Shown: piece after piece, positions 1 to 9,023 of the stretch
Numbering within the stretch: position 1 is the stretch's first letter
Layout of the letters: each line of letters opens with the position of its first letter
Origin: an uncultured Sphingomonadaceae bacterium
GTDB lineage: Bacteria; Pseudomonadota; Alphaproteobacteria; Sphingomonadales; Sphingomonadaceae
Length of the DNA: 64,000 nucleotides
Direction of reading: 5' to 3'
Assembly: GCA_947494305.1 (NCBI GenBank)
Contig: CANLUL010000001.1
Location: 806,001-870,000 of the forward strand
Notes under the pieces: generated by a model
What the model was told of the DNA's origin: nothing
What the model saw: only the letters and a program-made list of their open reading frames with translations
The model's database searches: none
Position numbers and translations under genes: made by a program

Positions 1-419
1 AAGCCTTGTCGCTGATACAGAGATTGAGCGGGGTTATTGGCGCGAACTTCTAGGAATATGACTTCCACACCTTGCTCTATAGCCCTCAATGTAATTTCTT
101 TTAGCAGAGAAGTCGCAATGCCAATTTTTCTAAATGCTGGATCAACAGCGATCATTAACAATTCTTCTTCACCGGCGACAATGCGGCAAATCGCAAAACC
201 GCATAGTTCATCGCCAAGTCTGGCGAGAAAAAGCTGTGTTCCAGGCAAAGACAACATCGATCGACTTTGATTGTTATTCCAGGATTCGCCATAAGTTTTG
301 GAAAAAGAGCGTTCCATTACAAACATTACTTCAGACAGATCTTCGATCCCTCCAACCGCAACCTTCAGCTTGCCGAGTTTGTTCGATACAGAATTGCTTG
401 AGCTTTCATCATTAATCAT
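1..419 (-). CDS. rimI: Ribosomal-protein-alanine N-acetyltransferase (RimI type), partial
   Basis: GNAT-fold acetyltransferase that would acetylate the N-terminal alanine of ribosomal protein S18. I translated it by hand: the start is the ATG at 419-417, which overlaps the tsaB stop as ATGA, showing translational coupling. The 139 visible residues carry the GNAT core, with a beta-strand ELLMIAV, an acetyl-CoA loop region with RKIGIATSLL, and the RimI hallmark LEVRANNPAQSLYQRQGF near the edge. The acetyl-CoA loop is usually R/QxxGxG/A, and here it reads RKIGIA. The 3' end lies outside the window. The tsaB-rimI pairing is common in proteobacteria. The alternative would be another GNAT enzyme, but LEVR..N..A..LY and the context make RimI likely. 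Confidence 0.88.
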   Translation of the reverse strand, partial: MINDESSSNSVSNKLGKLKVAVGGIEDLSEVMFVMERSFSKTYGESWNNNQSRSMLSLPGTQLFLARLGDELCGFAICRIVAGEEELLMIAVDPAFRKIGIATSLLKEITLRAIEQGVEVIFLEVRANNPAQSLYQRQG

Positions 420-1045
420 GATGACATAGTCTTCACAGCATCAGGCTCACGAATATATATTGGAGTAACATTGGAGAACATTTGCTTGTTATTTAGCAAA
501 ATGGCACTGACGGCATTGGGTAATGCAATTGTTGAATGTATATCGGCCTCTTTTGTTTCAGGCAGTTCAATGCTTCCGGTTCCAACAATTGTATCAGATA
601 GGTTTTTACCCATAGCGGCATCTGGGACTAGAGATTCCAGATCATCAATCGCCAGTCCAGCATCTGAGAAATTCTGGACAAAAAACTCACCGTGGCCAGC
701 TTGCATACAGACATAAATGGGTTTTTTGTTGCCGATTGCTGAAAGTTCTTGAACGGCCAAAAGTTGAAGGCATTGATATCCCCACAGCTTTGTGTTCCAA
801 GCTAGAGCGAGGGCTTTCGCAACAGAAATCCCTATTCGTACACCGGTAAAGCTACCAGGGCCGCAATTCACTATAATTTTATCAGCGCGACCTTTTCTCG
901 GCAAATCGGCAATCATCGGCACCAATTTTTCAGCATGTCCTCGACCGATTTCGGCATAGTCACTGGCAATTAACTTATTCTCCTCGAATAAAGCGACGGA
1001 ACAAGCGGCCGTAGCTGTATCAATTGACAATAATCGCTGACCCAT
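416..1045 (-). CDS. tsaB: tRNA threonylcarbamoyladenosine biosynthesis protein TsaB
   Basis: A 209-residue ASKHA-fold protein that forms the TsaBDE complex with TsaD and TsaE and helps install t6A at position 37 of ANN-decoding tRNAs in the cytoplasm. Seen: the N-terminal phosphate-1-like strand LLSIDTATAACSVAL, GHAEKL at about residues 36-41, and the family signature GPGSFTGVRIG at 62-72. The length fits the short alphaproteobacterial TsaB forms. It sits 3 bp downstream of the nitroreductase gene and overlaps rimI by ATGA, so the group should be one leftward transcript. TsaB is a degenerate, non-catalytic paralogue of TsaD. Confidence 0.93.
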   Translation of the reverse strand: MGQRLLSIDTATAACSVALFEENKLIASDYAEIGRGHAEKLVPMIADLPRKGRADKIIVNCGPGSFTGVRIGISVAKALALAWNTKLWGYQCLQLLAVQELSAIGNKKPIYVCMQAGHGEFFVQNFSDAGLAIDDLESLVPDAAMGKNLSDTIVGTGSIELPETKEADIHSTIALPNAVSAILLNNKQMFSNVTPIYIREPDAVKTMSS

Positions 1046-1048
1046 AAA

Positions 1049-1642
1049 TCAGAGTATCGCGTTAAATTTGGAGAATTCCGGGCGCGGACTTCGGTCAAAT
1101 ATGGTTGATCGATCACCGTAACCTAAAGTGGAAATGAAATTGGATTTGACTTTAGGTTGATCGCCAAAAAATTCCTTGTCCACTGCATCATTGTCGAAGC
1201 CAGACATTGGTCCCGTATCCAACCCTAACGCTCTTGCAGCTAGGATAAAATAGCCCCCTTGTAAGGAGCTATTGCGCATAGCATGAACCTTGCGCGCTTC
1301 CGCATCTGAAGCAAACCAACTTCTTGCATCATCATGGGGGAAAAGTTCTGGCAAGTGCTCATGAAAATCATAGTCCATGCCAATGATTACCGATGCAGGT
1401 GCCTTGCGTATTTTTTCTTCGTTGCCAGGCGAAGAAAGAGCAGCCAGGCGGCCTTTGGATTCCTCACTTGTGCACCAGAGCAATCTTGCGGGCAGCATGT
1501 TTGCGCTGGTTGGTCCCATCTTCATCAGATCCCAAATGGCATGCAGCTGCTCACTGGAAACCGGAGTATCAGTATACCCATTAAAGGTACGCGCTTCACG
1601 AAACAGCTGATTCAAAGCCTTGTCGTTAAGAGGTTCGCTCAT
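1049..1642 (-). CDS. Nitroreductase-family protein, malonic semialdehyde reductase (RutE) like
   Basis: A 197-residue FMN-dependent nitroreductase-fold protein. The N-terminal part LNQLFREARTFNGYTD, the segment MGPTSANMLPARLLW and the later LGLDTGPMSGFDN closely resemble RutE/HadB-type malonic semialdehyde reductases (about 195 residues), which reduce malonic semialdehyde or related aldehydes with NAD(P)H. No rut pyrimidine-degradation genes are nearby, so a RutE role is not supported by context. The gene sits between nfuA and tsaB with short gaps (28 and 3 bp), an operon position seen in sphingomonads. The substrate is unknown, and it could serve in detoxification of reactive carbonyls or quinones. 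Confidence 0.85.
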   Translation of the reverse strand: MSEPLNDKALNQLFREARTFNGYTDTPVSSEQLHAIWDLMKMGPTSANMLPARLLWCTSEESKGRLAALSSPGNEEKIRKAPASVIIGMDYDFHEHLPELFPHDDARSWFASDAEARKVHAMRNSSLQGGYFILAARALGLDTGPMSGFDNDAVDKEFFGDQPKVKSNFISTLGYGDRSTIFDRSPRPEFSKFNAIL

Positions 1643-1670
1643 ATTATCCTCCGATGTGGGATCAAAAACT

Positions 1671-2243
1671 CTAAGCTGCTCTAACTTCTGTCACTTCTGG
1701 AACATAATGTTTCAGTAAAGACTCGATGCCATGTTTCAGAGTGGCGGTAGAAGAAGGGCAGCCCGCGCAGGCGCCCTGCATTTTTAGAAAAACAATACCT
1801 TCATTGAAACCACGATAAACAATGTCGCCACCGTCGTTGGCGACTGCAGGACGTACCCGTGTTTCTATGAGCTCTCTGATTTGGGCAACGATATCCGCGT
1901 CTGCCGGATCATCATGTACTTCTTCTTCGGGAGGGACAGAAATGTCTCCAGCAGATCCGGGTTTGAATAAAGGCAATCCGGCGGAGAAATGGTCGAGCAA
2001 AATACTCAGAACTTGAGGTTTCAATTCAGTCCATTCAGACCCAGGTCCCGCGGTAACTGAAACAAAGTCGGAACCAAAAAAGACGCCTGTGACGTCTCCA
2101 AGAGTAAACATTGCTTCTGCCAACGGTGATATTTCCGCATCTTCTGGTGTCGCAAAATCTCTTGTGCCGTCGGACATTACAGTCTGACCTACCAAGAATT
2201 TCAGCGTTGATGGATTCGGTGTTTTTTCAGTTTCTATCAGCAT
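1671..2243 (-). CDS. NifU/NfuA-type Fe-S cluster scaffold or carrier protein
   Basis: A 190-residue Fe-S carrier with two domains. The N-terminal Nfu domain (residues 1-90) opens with TEKTPNPSTLKF, typical of Nfu N domains. The C-terminal NifU-like domain (about 120-185) has VRPAVANDGGDIVYRG and the cluster-binding CAGC motif at C159/C162. The reading frame extends upstream, but I chose the ATG at 2243 because family members begin M-I/L-I-E-T-E. An ATG at 2252 is a close alternative, and neither has a strong ribosome binding site. It delivers 4Fe-4S clusters to apo-proteins. Customers encoded in this window could include queE. It is the first gene of the nfuA-nitroreductase-tsaB-rimI series and is divergent from the M16 protease. 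Confidence 0.92.
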   Translation of the reverse strand: MLIETEKTPNPSTLKFLVGQTVMSDGTRDFATPEDAEISPLAEAMFTLGDVTGVFFGSDFVSVTAGPGSEWTELKPQVLSILLDHFSAGLPLFKPGSAGDISVPPEEEVHDDPADADIVAQIRELIETRVRPAVANDGGDIVYRGFNEGIVFLKMQGACAGCPSSTATLKHGIESLLKHYVPEVTEVRAA

Positions 2244-2356
2244 TACTAACATGTGGGATGATTTTCGCAGCCTATCAAGAGCAAAGCTAAAGTTTCCTTC
2301 GTTTTTGTGCCGATTATTCACTGGCCAGTCAGATTGGCCCTGCTTATACCGAATGC

Positions 2357-5248
2357 ATGAAGTCTATCTCATTGCGTTCCATAGGAACATTCATTGCATT
2401 ATCCTTAGCTATCTGTGTCCCGGCACAATTCCAAGCAACTTGGGCGAAAACAGCAACCTCCAGTAAAGAGACCGAAAGTAAACTACCTTGGTTGTATGAA
2501 GGTAGCGATGTTCCAGTCGACAAGAGCTGGACTTTTGGGGTGCTGAAGAACGGGCTGCGTTACGCTGTCAAGAAAAACGGTGTTCCTCCTGGACAGGTAT
2601 CCGTTCGAGTAAGACTCGATGCAGGCTCATTGATGGAGCGAGATGATGAACAGGGTTTTGCACATTTTATGGAGCATCTCTCTTTTCGAGGATCTAAATT
2701 TGTTCCAGATGGAGAAGCAAAGCGAATCTGGCAAAGGCTTGGAGCTACTTTCGGAAGCGACAGCAATGCTGAAACCACGCCCACGCAAACGGTGTATAAG
2801 CTTGATTTGCCCAATGCCAATCGAGAAAGTCTGGGAGAGAGTTTAAAAATCATTGCCGGTATGATGAGCAATCCAGGGCTGACTGAACAAGCTGTTAATG
2901 CTGAAAGACCGGTTGTTATTGCTGAACTTCGCGAGCGCGCTGGACCGCAAGCGAAGGTTCAAGATGCTACTCGCGAACTACTTTTTACGGGTCAAAGGTT
3001 GGTAAATCGATCGCCAATCGGGACTGTCGAAACGTTGAACGGCGCGACTGCAACAAAAATGCAGCTATTTCATCAGCGATGGTACCGACCGGAAAATACG
3101 GTAGTCGTGATTGCGGGAGATGGTGACCCGGCCATGTTTGAGGAGCTGTTAGAAACACATTTCTCAAATTGGAAGGGCAGGGGTGAGCCTGGAACAATAC
3201 CAGATTTTGGAACGCCAACCGATGCTGGTGACAAAAGTCGTGTTGTGATAGAACCAACACTACCTCGCTTTATAACCATGGCCACAGTTCGTCCTTGGAA
3301 ACAAGTCGATGATACCATTGTCTATAACCAGCAGATTCTTATCGATTTGCTGGCGTTGCAGTTGATTAACCGCAGGCTGGAATCAAGAGCACGTGCAGGT
3401 GGCAGTTTTCTGCAGGCCAGTGTTTCGCAGGACGACGTGAGTCGATCGATAGATGGGACGTTTATCAATATCGTACCTCTGGATGATGATTGGGAAGCCG
3501 CACTAAAAGATGTTCGTGGTGTAATCGAGGATGCTATGACAACAGCGCCCTCAGAAGCAGATATTGTTAGGGAAATTGCCGAATTTGACGCAGCTCTAGC
3601 TATTGGTGCCGAGGGCTATCCCACCGAAGCAGCGCGCAAACAAGCGGATGATATCGTCAATGCCGTTGATATCCGTGAAACTGTTGCGACACCGCAAGTG
3701 GCATTGGATGTCTTTCGCGATATGCGAAGTCTTTATACTCCTGAGCGACTTCTTGAATCTACCCAAAACCTATTTCAGGGGACAGTTACCCGGGCGTTGT
3801 TGAACTCACCAACCGTCTTAGACAATGGTAAAGAACGACTGGCGCTGGCGCTGACTGAAGATGTCAGAGCTGCCTCTGGCGCAAGATTGGAGCAAGCCAA
3901 AATTGGCTTCGATAAACTTCGAAAGATCGGTCGAAAGGGCAGGGTAGTTGAGTCTCGCGATATTGAACGCTTTAACATGGAAAGCTTGGTGCTTTCCAAC
4001 GGCGTTCGTGTGCTACTTTTTCCAAACAGTGCTGAACGCAACAAAATCATGGTCAATGCTAGATTTGGGTCAGGCTATAGCGGCTTTTCCCCAGAAGAAG
4101 AGAATATCGCATGGTCTGGTGGTATGGCGCTTATGGCGAGTGGAGTCGATAAATTCGGTCAGGAAGAATTAGATAAACTAACGACCGGGCGGCGTATCGC
4201 CCTTGGGTTTGATATTGATGATGACGCGTTTGAAATGACGGCTGACACCCGCGCTGCTGATTTGGAAGATCAGTTACACCTTATGGCCGCGAAATTGAAA
4301 TATCCTCGGTGGGATGCCGCACCGGTACTTCGGGGTCGCGCAGCTTCCATCATTGGGTATGAGAGTTTTTCGGCGTCGCCACAATCGGTTTTGCAGCGCG
4401 ACCTGCAATGGCTCGTGCGAAATAAAGATCCTCGTTGGAAAACACCGGGTAAAGATGACTTTGAGGCATTGGACCCCAAGCAATTCAGAGATTTTTGGGA
4501 ACCCATTTTGGATAGCGGCCCAATTGAATTGATGCTTTTCGGTGACTTTGAAAGAGACAAGGCGATCGATGCGATATTGGAGACATTCGGTGCTCTTAAA
4601 AAGAGGAAAGCGCCTGTTCTTCCAGCTAATTCAAAATCTCCATCTTTTCCGAAAGGGAATGCGGGGCCTAAAGTTTTGACACATAAAGGAGACAAAAACC
4701 GCGCTGCAGCGGTGGTTGCATGGCCGACGGGCGGTGGATTGGAAAACGTGCGGGAAAGCAGGCGTCTTGAGGTTTTGGTTTCGATCTTTAACGACAGGAT
4801 GTTCGAAATTCTAAGATCACAACAAGGGGCAAGTTACAGCCCACAGGTGTCTAATAACTGGCCTGTAGATTTTGAAAGTGGCGGCTATATCAGCGCTACC
4901 AGCCAGTTGACTCCAGATAATGTAGATAGATTCTATAACGTTGCTAATTTGATAGCAACGGACCTAAGAGAAAAGCCAGTAAGTGAGGATGAGCTGAAGC
5001 GCGTTGTTGAGCCCCTTCGCCAGTTAATTGCAAGAGCGAGTAGCGGGAACAGTTTTTGGATGAGTCAGTTGGAGGGAGCAACTCTGAGGCCAGAAAAATT
5101 CACAGCACTGCGAACTTTACTATCCGACTACACGGTAATCACGCCCAATGAAGTTCAGGCACTTGCACAGAAATACCTATTGGACCAGAACGAGTGGAAG
5201 TTGGTTGTGCTACCAGAAAACCAAACAAGTAGCTCCAATGGTAACTAG
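2357..5248 (+). CDS. Secreted M16 family zinc metallopeptidase (two-domain)
   Basis: A 963-residue exported protease of the pitrilysin/PqqL type. Residues 1-30 form a signal peptide with a hydrophobic stretch TFIALSLAICVPAQ. The inverted zinc motif HxxEH appears as HFMEH at residues 103-107, followed by a downstream acidic stretch near 180-190 (NAERPVVIAELRER) that should give the third zinc ligand. A second, non-catalytic M16 half starts near residue 530 (MESLVLSNGVRVLLFPNS). The whole enzyme therefore carries both halves of the clamshell in one chain, as in periplasmic M16 proteases that degrade peptides. It ends on a CTAG shared with the convergent peroxiredoxin gene. The substrate is unknown. 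Confidence 0.92.
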   Translation: MKSISLRSIGTFIALSLAICVPAQFQATWAKTATSSKETESKLPWLYEGSDVPVDKSWTFGVLKNGLRYAVKKNGVPPGQVSVRVRLDAGSLMERDDEQGFAHFMEHLSFRGSKFVPDGEAKRIWQRLGATFGSDSNAETTPTQTVYKLDLPNANRESLGESLKIIAGMMSNPGLTEQAVNAERPVVIAELRERAGPQAKVQDATRELLFTGQRLVNRSPIGTVETLNGATATKMQLFHQRWYRPENTVVVIAGDGDPAMFEELLETHFSNWKGRGEPGTIPDFGTPTDAGDKSRVVIEPTLPRFITMATVRPWKQVDDTIVYNQQILIDLLALQLINRRLESRARAGGSFLQASVSQDDVSRSIDGTFINIVPLDDDWEAALKDVRGVIEDAMTTAPSEADIVREIAEFDAALAIGAEGYPTEAARKQADDIVNAVDIRETVATPQVALDVFRDMRSLYTPERLLESTQNLFQGTVTRALLNSPTVLDNGKERLALALTEDVRAASGARLEQAKIGFDKLRKIGRKGRVVESRDIERFNMESLVLSNGVRVLLFPNSAERNKIMVNARFGSGYSGFSPEEENIAWSGGMALMASGVDKFGQEELDKLTTGRRIALGFDIDDDAFEMTADTRAADLEDQLHLMAAKLKYPRWDAAPVLRGRAASIIGYESFSASPQSVLQRDLQWLVRNKDPRWKTPGKDDFEALDPKQFRDFWEPILDSGPIELMLFGDFERDKAIDAILETFGALKKRKAPVLPANSKSPSFPKGNAGPKVLTHKGDKNRAAAVVAWPTGGGLENVRESRRLEVLVSIFNDRMFEILRSQQGASYSPQVSNNWPVDFESGGYISATSQLTPDNVDRFYNVANLIATDLREKPVSEDELKRVVEPLRQLIARASSGNSFWMSQLEGATLRPEKFTALRTLLSDYTVITPNEVQALAQKYLLDQNEWKLVVLPENQTSSSNGN

Positions 5249-5877
5249 ATTCCATCGAGTAACAATAAGAGCTGCGCATTAGTCGGGCGTTTTTTAAAGT
5301 CTCCGGAAATTGACTTTCCTTTGATAGTTCCATCCTCTGCAATAACAAATATCGAAGCATATGGAACGCCCATTGCGCGACCCTCGGTATATTGGGGGTC
5401 GCGAACTTTAAAGGCATCGATAACAGATGAATTCTCGTCGGAAAGCATCTGATATTCCAACATCTGATTCATTGAAAATCTGTCTTGAGCATCCGGGCTG
5501 TCGTAGCTGACACCGTAAATATCATAACCCCGTTCTTTGAGGTCAGGGACAATACCATTGAGAGCCTTTAGTTGGGTTTGACAAAATGGGCACCATTCTA
5601 CCGATCGGGTGAAAACCAATATAGCGGCCCCATCTTGTAGGATATTTTTAAGTTTTTGTTCGCCATCACTCGTCGCAAACACTGCATTGTCAGGAGCTTT
5701 GGCACCAACCAGGAGGCCAGCATCGATAGTGTCCGCCGCATCAATTGGTTTCACATCGACCTGTTTAAGGGGACTGGCTGCTGTTGCTTCCTCGGCTGCG
5801 GCTTCTTCCTCAGGAGTACCACAAGCTGCTAGCGCAAGAGTTGAAACAATAGCGAGTGATAATTTGTTAGGCTTCAT
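5245..5877 (-). CDS. Peroxiredoxin-like (AhpC/TSA, redoxin) lipoprotein
   Basis: A 210-residue thioredoxin-fold protein with a lipoprotein signal. The ATG at 5877 follows GGAGC, and the lipobox LAAC puts the lipidated Cys at residue 19. After an Ala/Glu-rich linker (20-35) comes the redoxin domain with LVFTRSVEWCPFCQTQL, active-site C96 and C99, and a later Y-G-V-S-Y-D-S-P segment typical of the peroxiredoxin-like family. The CPFC pair suggests a thiol-disulfide or peroxidase function on the periplasmic face of a membrane. It is 44 bp downstream of hslU on the same strand, so it may be co-transcribed with the protease. The physiological substrate is not evident. Confidence 0.85.
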   Translation of the reverse strand: MKPNKLSLAIVSTLALAACGTPEEEAAAEEATAASPLKQVDVKPIDAADTIDAGLLVGAKAPDNAVFATSDGEQKLKNILQDGAAILVFTRSVEWCPFCQTQLKALNGIVPDLKERGYDIYGVSYDSPDAQDRFSMNQMLEYQMLSDENSSVIDAFKVRDPQYTEGRAMGVPYASIFVIAEDGTIKGKSISGDFKKRPTNAQLLLLLDGI

Positions 5878-5921
5878 AACTTGCTCCGCATCTTTGCATG
5901 ATTTCCACAAATGGAAACTAC

Positions 5922-7223
5922 CTATAGCACATATTTCGAAAGATCGGTGTCTTTGGCAACGTCCGATAGTTGATCATCAACATATTTTGCGTCGATGGTG
6001 ATTGTCTCACCTGTTTTTTCTTCGGCTTCAAAGCTGATGTCTTCCAGCAGTTTTTCCATAACAGTCTGAAGACGTCGCGCACCAATATTCTCTACTGATT
6101 CGTTCACATTGGCGGCAATCTGTGCCAATTTCTCAATTGCATCATCCGCAATTTCAATGGTCACGTCTTCGGTGCCCAATAAGGCAGTATATTGTTCAGG
6201 CAAGTTCGCCTTCGTTTCAGTTAAAATGCGAACAAAGTCTTTTTCCGTCAATGCGCGCAATTCAACGCGAATGGGCAAACGGCCTTGCAATTCAGGTAAC
6301 ATATCGCTTGGTTTGGATATATGAAAAGCGCCCGAAGCGATGAAGAGAATATGATCCGTCTTCATAGGGCCATACTTGGTGGCAACTGTTGTCCCCTCGA
6401 TCAACGGTAACAGATCGCGTTGTACACCTTCTCGACTTACCGATCCTCCTCTGACTTCGCTGACCGCAATTTTATCGATTTCATCCAAGAAAACTATGCC
6501 ATTTGCCTCAGCATCAGTAATCGCAGCGCGAGAGATATCATCGTCGTCCAAGCGCTTGTCTGATTCCTCCTCGATCAATTTGTCCCAAGCATCGGCAACG
6601 CGCATTTTTCGGCGTTTCATATTCTGTTGGCCAAAAGCTTTTCCCATCATATCGGACAGATTGATCATTCCAACTTGACCAGTCATTCCTGGAATTTCCA
6701 TCGGCGCGTTTGGCGTGTCTTCGACTTCAATTTCGATTTCAGTATCGTTCATGTGGTTGTCAACAACACGTTGACGAAAACTCTCGCGAGTAGCTTCACT
6801 GGCATTTTCCCCGCAAAGCACATCAAGGAGCCGTTTCATGGCAGCATCCGATGCTGTTTCGCGGACCGCTTCCCTGCGTCGCTCGCGTTCCAGTCTTACG
6901 GCTTCTTCGGCGAGATCTCGTGCAATCTGCTCAACATCCCGACCAACATAGCCAACTTCGGTGAATTTTGTCGCTTCGATTTTGATGAACGGTGCATCAG
7001 CGAGCTTAGCTAGCCTGCGGGATATTTCTGTTTTACCGCAGCCTGTGGGGCCAATCATCAAAATATTTTTTGGCGTGACTTCATCGCGAAGTTCAGCAGG
7101 CAGACATTGCCTGCGCCAGCGATTGCGCATTGCCACGGCAACGGCGCGTTTGGCGTCATTTTGTCCAACAATATGTTCATCCAGAGCTTTAACAATGGCT
7201 TTGGGTGTTAGGTCATCCAACAT
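5922..7223 (-). CDS. hslU: ATP-dependent protease ATPase subunit HslU
   Basis: A 433-residue AAA+ unfoldase that forms the HslUV (ClpYQ) protease with HslV in the cytoplasm. Seen: the N-terminal [17 protein letters not shown], Walker A GPTGCGKT at 58-65, the pore loop GYVGRDVEQ, Walker B with FLDEIDKI, the inserted I domain around residues 110-230, sensor region GRLPIRVEL, and a C-terminal tail ending SKYVL that docks into HslV. I use the ATG at 7223, preceded by AAAGG. The frame could be extended two codons to a TTG. Length is near the usual 430-445. It is encoded 47 bp after hslV. Confidence 0.97.
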   Translation of the reverse strand: MLDDLTPKAIVKALDEHIVGQNDAKRAVAVAMRNRWRRQCLPAELRDEVTPKNILMIGPTGCGKTEISRRLAKLADAPFIKIEATKFTEVGYVGRDVEQIARDLAEEAVRLERERRREAVRETASDAAMKRLLDVLCGENASEATRESFRQRVVDNHMNDTEIEIEVEDTPNAPMEIPGMTGQVGMINLSDMMGKAFGQQNMKRRKMRVADAWDKLIEEESDKRLDDDDISRAAITDAEANGIVFLDEIDKIAVSEVRGGSVSREGVQRDLLPLIEGTTVATKYGPMKTDHILFIASGAFHISKPSDMLPELQGRLPIRVELRALTEKDFVRILTETKANLPEQYTALLGTEDVTIEIADDAIEKLAQIAANVNESVENIGARRLQTVMEKLLEDISFEAEEKTGETITIDAKYVDDQLSDVAKDTDLSKYVL

Positions 7224-7270
7224 AATCAACCTTTGGTTCTTTTTTGTTTCTTGTGATTGAAGACGAGTTA

Positions 7271-7846
7271 CTAGGACGCACTGTCCATCGTTTCGATAGT
7301 CACCTGATCGTTGGTGTACACGCAGATATCAGCAGCAATCGCCATCGCCTTTTTCGCTAACTTCTCCGCATTTTTTTCGTAATCCATAAGAGCACGTGCG
7401 GCCGACAAAGCATAATTTCCACCAGAGCCGATAGCGGCGATACCGTGCTGGGGCTCCAAAACATCACCGTTACCCGTCAAAATCAACGTAACGTCTTTGT
7501 CTGCGACAATCATGAGCGCTTCCAAGTTGCGTAAATATTTGTCAGTGCGCCAATCCTTGGCAAGCTCCACGGCCGCACGCATTAACTGACCATTATGTCG
7601 TTCAAGCTTTGCTTCCAATCTTTCAAACAACGTAAACGCGTCTGCCGTTGCACCTGCAAAACCCCCAATTACCGTACCATCATGAAGCTGCCGCACTTTG
7701 CGGGCATTTGGTTTCATTACGGTATCGCCCATCGAGACTTGCCCGTCGCCAATTACAACGACTTTGCCATTCTTCCGTACCGATAAAATTGTAGTGCCGT
7801 GCCATGAAGGCAAGTTGTTAGATTGATCATTTCTCATAGTCGGCAT
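7271..7846 (-). CDS. hslV: ATP-dependent protease proteolytic subunit HslV
   Basis: The threonine peptidase of the HslUV complex, of the 20S-proteasome beta fold. Processing would expose the catalytic Thr of HG-TT at residue 18, giving the mature start [11 protein letters not shown]. The preceding 17 residues form a short propeptide. Other family marks are [31 protein letters not shown] and [14 protein letters not shown]. The start is ambiguous: ATG at 7846 or ATG at 7837, three codons later, with no distinct ribosome binding site for either. It lies directly upstream of hslU, and a small monooxygenase gene lies 37 bp further upstream on the same strand. Confidence 0.96.
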   Translation of the reverse strand: MPTMRNDQSNNLPSWHGTTILSVRKNGKVVVIGDGQVSMGDTVMKPNARKVRQLHDGTVIGGFAGATADAFTLFERLEAKLERHNGQLMRAAVELAKDWRTDKYLRNLEALMIVADKDVTLILTGNGDVLEPQHGIAAIGSGGNYALSAARALMDYEKNAEKLAKKAMAIAADICVYTNDQVTIETMDSAS

Positions 7847-7883
7847 ATGGGCAGTGCTGATCGCATGTGCAACTGTCAGATGC

Positions 7884-8192
7884 TCAACTTTGCATCATAA
7901 TCTTAACTTCTTCACCGGAATACATTCGGACGTCCATTGCTTCTATTGTTAATCCCGACAAGGCTGCGTTAAAGTGTGACATATGTTGGGTTTGAAAATG
8001 AGCGTTCAAACTATCTTGGCTATCCCATCGTTCAGAGATATGAACAAGCCCAGAATCGCTGACATCCTTAGCAAAACTATAGTGAAGGCAGCCTGGCTCT
8101 TTGACAGTTTCGATCATCATAAGCGAAGCTGCTGGGACTATTTCATCTAAGTCATGCTTTGAGACTCTTATCCAACCTTGCACGAATATCAT
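7884..8192 (-). CDS. Antibiotic biosynthesis monooxygenase (ABM) domain protein
   Basis: A 102-residue protein matching the dimeric alpha-beta barrel ABM/YgiN family: an early strand region [27 protein letters not shown], then [24 protein letters not shown]. The conserved E-P-G-C, W and H..HM..F positions are visible. Some relatives are quinol monooxygenases and others are heme- or aldehyde-acting, so the reaction cannot be assigned. It sits on the same strand just upstream of hslV (37 bp gap), and the two may share a transcript. Confidence 0.85.
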   Translation of the reverse strand: MIFVQGWIRVSKHDLDEIVPAASLMMIETVKEPGCLHYSFAKDVSDSGLVHISERWDSQDSLNAHFQTQHMSHFNAALSGLTIEAMDVRMYSGEEVKIMMQS

Positions 8193-8216
8193 GATGAACC
8201 CTTATTTCGGATGATC

Positions 8217-8243
8217 AAAAAAAATGGCGACCAGAGGCCGCCA
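8217..8243 (-). terminator. Rho-independent terminator of the 8269-8508 gene
   Basis: Read on the minus strand, the arms TGGCGGCC and GGTCGCCA (one G-T pair) enclose a three-base loop TCT and are followed by eight T. It lies 26 bp after the stop of the small membrane protein gene and would separate it from the ABM-hslVU genes. Confidence 0.85.
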
Positions 8244-8268
8244 CTTTAAAAACTATATGCCACTAATA

Positions 8269-8508
8269 TCAGGGGCTGGTTGGCGTGTCTTCGCTACCGT
8301 CTGCAGCAATGATGATACCTGCGATAACAGCAGCAGCTGCCAGGATCGCCAAAATAATGCCAGATCCACCTTCGAGATCACTCTCGTCAGCTGTCTGTAC
8401 GCCAGCGCGAACAGGCTGAGAGACAGACTCAACAGCTTGTGCCATTACAGGCGCGCTTACCAATGATGCAGCTGCAACAGCCGCCATTCCTAATTTACCG
8501 AAACGCAT
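8269..8508 (-). CDS. Small exported protein with a C-terminal membrane segment
   Basis: A 79-residue protein of no recognised function. The ATG at 8508 is chosen over upstream codons because AAGGAGC lies just before it. Residues 1-22 look like a signal peptide with the cleavage motif APVMAQA. After a short polar stretch with an acidic patch (DESDLEGG) comes a strongly hydrophobic segment LAILAAAAVIAGIIIAA, then a polar tail ending DTPTSP. The layout, signal peptide plus one Gly/Ala/Ile-rich helix and an acidic C-terminus, is common among small sphingomonad proteins annotated as hypothetical. It is monocistronic, with its own terminator. Confidence 0.75.
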   Translation of the reverse strand: MRFGKLGMAAVAAASLVSAPVMAQAVESVSQPVRAGVQTADESDLEGGSGIILAILAAAAVIAGIIIAADGSEDTPTSP

Positions 8509-8804
8509 AAAAAGCTCCTTTAAGATTGCGCATCTCACTCAATACGGAAGTGCAGTTGCCATAAAAGTTTGGTTAAATCAACCATCTATTCTTCAAACTT
8601 GGCTTTTTCCGCTTGTGTGGCAAAGATCACACAGAGGGTTTCAACTTGGCTGCCTGACCTGATCGATATGAGTTCTCAGCCCTTGGGAAAAAGTTGTTCG
8701 CTAAGTCTTCTTCTCTCTGTCAGGATTGTGCCGGAACGGAACACCATTGCGTTAACCAGCTTTTGCCGTGGATTATATCCCTAATAAATTGTTAACGTCG
8801 TTTC

Positions 8805-9023
8805 ATGAAACAGATAAGAACAAGAAAACTCGCATTGCGAGACGAGGGTGCGAGACATCCATTCAGGCTCACGTTGCCCAGAGAAATACTGCAGATTGCT
8901 CTGGAGGAGGCCGCTATTGAAGAGGCTGCTCCCCCACCGAAGTTTTGGCAAAAAGAAGATGCACAGCTTTTTTTATTTAGCTTTGTGGCCTTTTTTACAG
9001 CGTTCTATTTGTTTATTTTCTGA
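8805..9023 (+). CDS. Possible small tail-anchored membrane protein
   Basis: A 72-residue frame with a basic N-terminus (MKQIRTRKLALRDEG), an acidic central helix region (LEEAAIEEAAPPPKF) and a very hydrophobic end LFLFSFVAFFTAFYLFIF that stops two residues or fewer from the membrane segment. Charge layout and sharp domain boundaries favour a real protein, but there is no clear ribosome binding site and no family I recognise. It overlaps the end of the convergent transporter gene by 11 bp. The 296 bp between 8509 and 8804 hold the promoter region of the neighbouring leftward gene and otherwise nothing I can identify. Confidence 0.45.
   Translation: MKQIRTRKLALRDEGARHPFRLTLPREILQIALEEAAIEEAAPPPKFWQKEDAQLFLFSFVAFFTAFYLFIF

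Noticed and set aside
8569-8784. 71-residue frame between the two small membrane protein genes
   Set aside because: Composition is not protein-like and it lacks a ribosome binding site.
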